Part shown: piece after piece, positions 15,901-18,538 of the stretch
How positions within the stretch are numbered: the stretch's first letter is position 1
Layout: each line of letters begins with the position of its first letter
DNA from: Candidatus Bathyarchaeota archaeon
GTDB lineage: Archaea > Thermoproteota > Bathyarchaeia > Bathyarchaeales > Bathycorpusculaceae
Direction: 5' to 3'
Assembly: GCA_030626685.1 (NCBI GenBank)
Contig: DAOUTL010000004.1
Location: 1 to 18,538, forward strand
Length of the DNA: 18,538 bases
Program-made: the position numbers and the translations under genes
Notes under the pieces: generated by a model
The model's database searches: none
Told to the model about the DNA's origin: nothing
The model's input: the letters and a program-made list of their open reading frames with translations, nothing else

Positions 15901-16561
15901 AGTAGTAGTCTATGGCTACTACTTTTCACCTACCCCCTTCTCCCTATATTTTTTACGAAGGACATAGCGGGATTTGAACCCGCAGAGACACAGTTGTCGT
16001 CGTCCAACGGAAAATTCAAAAAACGGCGACAATTTCCATCCCCTGAAGCTTTCTGTCTTGGCTTTAGAAGTAGTAGTCCCCCTATGGCCCTCAAAGGCTA
16101 CTACTTCCGGAATCGTTGCAAAAGGCTTGGCTTGCGTGTTGTTGTTCGCGCTCCAGGTTTTATCTGAACAACAACATCTGAAATAAGCTTGAAACACGGT
16201 TGTTTCGTGAAACAGAGCGCAAACATGGCTTTACAAGTTGTTGTTCGCTCTGCTAAACGTGATATTACTCTAACGTTAAAGTATCTCAAATCAACAAGCT
16301 ACCAGATTTCAACTCTACCTTACTGTGATTTTAACTAACCTACATGTTTAACAGTTATCTTTCTAGCCTTGCGAGTTACCTCTGGGACAACTAGATCAAG
16401 CTGAAATGCAGTCCTTAAGCGAGACAAAGCTCAGAAATCTGGCTTTTCAAGTTGTCGTCGTCGGTTTTTCTGTGGGGAAAAAGACGACAACTCGAAGCAT
16501 GCTTGTCTTAACTCAGCTTAGAAGTTGTTGTTCAAAACCGTGGGGAAAGACAACAACTTCT
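15901..16561. repeat. Cluster of seven hairpins, six with triplet-built, co-varying stems
   Basis: Arms (5' / 3') are: 15901-15908/15916-15923 (8 bp); 15994-16003/16023-16032 (10 bp, one G-T); 16067-16076/16098-16107 (10 bp); 16137-16147/16166-16176 (11 bp); 16213-16219/16246-16252 (7 bp, with GTTGTTGTT in the loop); 16450-16459/16483-16492 (10 bp, extendable to about 14 with a mismatch, plus an inner TTTTTC/GAAAAA); 16520-16531/16550-16561 (12 bp plus G-T). Except in the fifth, the 5' arms are built from repeated GTA, GTC or GTT and each 3' arm changes to match. Several units begin with a GGCTTT-like lead, and the last two share GTGGGGAAA before the 3' arm. Several units are about 70 bases apart. 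Function unknown: structured RNA, protein-binding sites or replication elements are all possible. Confidence 0.7.
15960..15983 (-). other. tRNA 3'-end fragment (T-arm plus acceptor strand), possible attachment site
   Basis: On the minus strand this reads as a perfect 5-bp T-stem (GCGGG/CCCGC) with the 7-base loop TTCAAAT, followed by a seven-base acceptor strand TATGTCC. No CCA is encoded. The matching 5' acceptor strand GGACATA does not occur in the neighbouring 600 bases on this strand, and there is no D-arm or anticodon arm, so this is not a whole tRNA gene. Such 3' ends are typical direct-repeat remnants left by tRNA-targeting integrases. A trans-spliced 3' half-tRNA is a much less likely alternative. 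Confidence 0.5.
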
Positions 16562-16613
16562 CTATCGTTACCCAAATACTAGAGAGAATCGTGTGGATTG
16601 ATAGAATGTTAAG

Positions 16614-17723
16614 CTATTTCAAGCAGAGGTCAACAGCAATAGCTAACGCCAAAACGTAACCGCTAGAGGGTTTTCTGTAGTTGTACTCTCGAAGATCCTT
16701 GATAAGAGTACCATACCTGCTAGAGATCAGCAGTTTATGTTGTTCAAGAACGCTGCGCAAGTTCAGCAACAAATTACGCTTAGCATCTTCCCTCAAAGAA
16801 TCGTATCCTATAATGTGGTTTTTCTTCGCCTTTAACTGCTTGGACAAACCCTTAACCCACGCTTTATCTAGTTTGCCTTTACGAGTTTCAACGTGGACAA
16901 CGCGGATAGAGGTGTCTGTCTCCTTGCGAACCGCAACGCAAACACTATGAGGTTCCTCGATTACATCATACACGTTGGGCTGTCCAACACGATGAAGCGG
17001 TTGCATATGCGTGTAATAACCCACATAACCAACAACAACAGGTGAGCAATAGGCTCCCACAAATACTGGTCCGAAACTGAAAATCTCCTTACTCAAATCG
17101 GCTGTCATGGCGTCGTAGATAAGCTTCAAATCAAAGAAACGCGAAAATATGGTCTCCTTAAGGTTTAACTCCTCTCGTGCTTCATCTGTCCATGCGAAAA
17201 CGTAACTGTCAGGATCTTCATGCGGTTTCCCTATTTCTGGAACTAGATACGGGCAATGTTCAAGACATAGCTTCGCATTTTTCACATTATCGTTTTCAGC
17301 CCAGCCAGATGGCTCACGCCTAATCCACGCTGCCAACTCCAACAACTCTCTTTTCGGCGGGAACTCCTCAAGCGCTATTTGGTCTGGGGACGAAACAAGT
17401 AGCGCGTCAGCCAGTGTTCGCCTTTGAAGCTTTATGGAGAGGGGCTTTCCTTCCTCAATTGACCTTTTCAACTCTTCTTCTTGAGCAAGATGTCTATATT
17501 GCTTGGGAACAGAGTAAATTATGGAATCTACTTCCCGATCATAATCTTTTTCTAGCAAGCCATGTTTAATTAGGTGTTTCCTATGCTTGTAAAGGGTCTT
17601 CTTCGTCATCTTCTTTGTGTCAACGAATTTCTTCATATAGTCAATATCTCGAACCTTCTCTCTCTCGATCGTGAATATGAGGATTGCTCCAGCTCTCCAA
17701 TCGAGTTCAAAGTCCTCACTCAA
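16614..17723 (-). CDS. Winged-helix protein with terminase-nuclease-like C-terminus, function unknown
   Basis: The 369-residue protein begins with a winged-helix-like domain (about 1-75: a KKFVDTKKMTKKTLYKHRKHL helix pair, then EVDSIIYSVP as a wing). A middle region (about 80-230) is unrecognised. The last ~100 residues (VVHVETRKGKLDKAWVKGL; LRSVLEQHKLLI; LIKDLREYNY; SSGYVLALAIAVDL) follow the helix-strand order of the RNase H-like nuclease at the end of phage terminase large subunits. The acidic DD normally near the end is absent, so an inactive or divergent fold is likelier than a working nuclease. The start is TTG at 17721-17723, supported by GGTGA six bases upstream. It is divergent from the RHH gene. 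Probably part of an integrated viral or plasmid element; assignment is tentative. Confidence 0.65.
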   Translation of the reverse strand: MSEDFELDWRAGAILIFTIEREKVRDIDYMKKFVDTKKMTKKTLYKHRKHLIKHGLLEKDYDREVDSIIYSVPKQYRHLAQEEELKRSIEEGKPLSIKLQRRTLADALLVSSPDQIALEEFPPKRELLELAAWIRREPSGWAENDNVKNAKLCLEHCPYLVPEIGKPHEDPDSYVFAWTDEAREELNLKETIFSRFFDLKLIYDAMTADLSKEIFSFGPVFVGAYCSPVVVGYVGYYTHMQPLHRVGQPNVYDVIEEPHSVCVAVRKETDTSIRVVHVETRKGKLDKAWVKGLSKQLKAKKNHIIGYDSLREDAKRNLLLNLRSVLEQHKLLISSRYGTLIKDLREYNYRKPSSGYVLALAIAVDLCLK

Positions 17724-17771
17724 GTTCGTTCACCTTTCCTTACTGGGTGCCTTGAGACCGGTTAGATTACT

Positions 17772-17821
17772 CCATAGGGGCACTTGAAATCCTGATTTTT
17801 ACCCCATAGAGTAGCTTGAAA
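17772..17821. repeat. Two 18-base direct repeats, 32-base period, in the divergent promoter region
   Basis: CCATAGGGGCACTTGAAA (17772-17789) and CCATAGAGTAGCTTGAAA (17804-17821) agree at 14 of 18 positions, with identical ends and a variable centre. They lie between the start of the winged-helix gene and the RHH gene, 49 and 59 bases from the two starts. The 32-base period is about three DNA turns, so bound proteins would sit on one face. A candidate operator for the RHH or the winged-helix protein; inferred. Confidence 0.45.
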
Positions 17822-17879
17822 GCTCAAGACCTACGCCATTGGAATTTTAGACAAACGGTGTTTAATTAAGTTTAACGTG

Positions 17880-18077
17880 ATGACGATGAAGATGATTGGA
17901 GTGAGGATGCCCAGCGAGATCATAGTCCTCCTCAAAAAGGTATGTAAGGCTAGAGGCGAAGACCTAAGCGACTTCGTCAGGCGGGCAATATACAAGGAGC
18001 TCGCCGACCTCAGTTTCCTCCCCAAAGAACAGAAGAAGGCTCTGGGGCTAACACGAGATTGCCTCAAAGGTGTCTAG
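17880..18077 (+). CDS. Ribbon-helix-helix (CopG/Arc-like) DNA-binding protein
   Basis: The protein is about 65 residues. The N-terminal strand MIGVRMPSE, helix IIVLLKKVCKARG, turn EDLS and helix DFVRRAIYKELADL are the standard ribbon-helix-helix pattern, which binds DNA as a dimer through the strand. The start is uncertain: GTG 17877 and in-frame ATGs at 17880, 17886 and 17892 are all possible, with no clear ribosome-binding site, and a leaderless message is plausible. The ATG at 17880 is chosen for keeping the whole strand. It forms a two-gene operon with the downstream gene (11-base gap). Likely an autoregulator of this unit or a mobile-element control protein. Confidence 0.82.
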   Translation: MTMKMIGVRMPSEIIVLLKKVCKARGEDLSDFVRRAIYKELADLSFLPKEQKKALGLTRDCLKGV

Positions 18078-18088
18078 GAGGGAAAACG

Positions 18089-18535
18089 ATGAGTGAAGAG
18101 AAGATTTTGAAAGCCATAGTCAGTATCGCCGATTGCTTTGAAAACTTGGGAAACTTAGGTGCAGAATTGAAAGCGTTGGTTGGTGAAATAACAGAAACGG
18201 GTACAGTGGAGCATGTAACTGACAAAACTGGTGGTTTGCTGGCACGCATAGTTGAAAGCGACATGGGCGAGATCACAATTTTGCCGGTGGAATCGTTAGG
18301 GATCAAAGTCGCGGATCCAGCGGTTGAACGTTTCTTCATTCCTAGGATTCTCGAAGAGCTGAGAGAAAAACATGGCGTCAACTACAAAATAGAAACGCAA
18401 CAGGACCTATTGAGAGCCATAAAAATCAAGGGACTAACCGAGGAGCAACTTGAAGAGCTGAAAAGCCCGCTGGCTTGGACCCTTGAGAAAGCGTCTAAAC
18501 GAAAAAAGATGCATGCACCGCAACGGACAAGCTAG
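18089..18535 (+). CDS. Hypothetical protein, 148 aa
   Basis: The frame opens at a TTG at 18059, but the ATG at 18089 has GGAGG seven to eight bases upstream, overlapping the RHH stop region, so translation starts there. The 148-residue protein is acidic to neutral with a helical N-terminus (EEKILKAIVSIADCFENLGNLGAELKALVGEI), a beta-like middle (GLLARIVESDMGEITILPV), a charged helix (FFIPRILEELREKHG) and a basic end (KASKRKKMHAPQR). I recognise no family. Pairing with an RHH regulator near a tRNA fragment suggests an archaeal plasmid or virus protein. The gene is complete, ending three bases from the window edge. Confidence 0.75.
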   Translation: MSEEKILKAIVSIADCFENLGNLGAELKALVGEITETGTVEHVTDKTGGLLARIVESDMGEITILPVESLGIKVADPAVERFFIPRILEELREKHGVNYKIETQQDLLRAIKIKGLTEEQLEELKSPLAWTLEKASKRKKMHAPQRTS

Positions 18536-18538
18536 GTA

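Noticed and set aside
15850..16167. A 105-residue plus-strand open frame over the hairpins
   Set aside because: It runs through inverted repeats and the tRNA fragment, has an odd composition, and shows no ribosome-binding site or domain.
15960..16200. A complete or intron-containing tRNA gene
   Set aside because: Only the T-arm and 3' acceptor strand are present. No GGACATA, D-arm or anticodon arm was found upstream on that strand.
16302..16442. 9-bp inverted repeat CCAGATTTC / GAAATCTGG, 123 bases apart
   Set aside because: It is short and widely spaced, with poor extension; it could occur by chance in this A/T-rich region.
15901..16561. CRISPR array
   Set aside because: The units are hairpins with varying stems, not identical direct repeats separated by unique spacers, and no cas gene is nearby.
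15901..16561. Integron attC sites
   Set aside because: Foldable sites at ~70-base spacing recall attC, but there are no cassettes between them and the GTTRRRY/RYYYAAC boxes are not present.

Overview
The window reads as archaeal chromosome. Promoters look like TATA boxes rather than -10/-35 pairs, genes have GGAGG or GGTGA ribosome-binding sites or none, arginine is often AGA/AGG, and there are CxxC microproteins and a ribbon-helix-helix regulator. An uncultivated lineage such as a bathyarchaeon would fit, but that placement is an inference.

Left and centre (about 1-14,530, all on the minus strand, read right to left): a complete type I BREX phage-defence operon in canonical order. It runs from a 64-aa winged-helix regulator through brxA, brxB, brxC, pglX and pglZ to brxL. 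Most junctions overlap by 4-14 bases or abut, so the genes are probably co-transcribed and translationally coupled. Two very small cysteine-rich, acidic-tailed proteins follow brxL on the same strand.

The main oddity is that BrxL is longer than usual. After its AAA+ and Lon-type protease domains it carries a ~125-residue tail with an R-N-x3-H motif, which looks like a Swt1-type HEPN RNase domain. A divergent gene at the other end of the operon (14607-15530, plus strand) carries the same domain, about half identical and alignable without gaps. BREX is therefore bracketed by two related HEPN domains, one fused to the effector BrxL and one free. I infer an RNA-targeting arm attached to BREX. In addition, half of pglX (about residues 530-1165) is much more AT-rich than the rest, which suggests a swapped specificity module, and its methylase motif IV is NPPH rather than NPPY/F.

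Middle right (15,531-16,613): about 1.1 kb with no credible gene. It holds a T-run terminator candidate, a TATA-like element sharing 14 identical bases with the BREX/HEPN divergent promoter, a 24-base tRNA 3'-end fragment, and seven hairpins. In six of these the stems are built from GTA, GTC or GTT triplets and the two arms change together.

Right end (16,614-18,538): a minus-strand winged-helix protein with a terminase-nuclease-like but apparently acid-poor C-terminus. Divergent from it are a ribbon-helix-helix regulator and a 148-aa unknown protein. The orientation of the tRNA fragment suggests this right-hand part belongs to an integrated element whose intact tRNA should lie beyond the window, with BREX on the chromosomal side.
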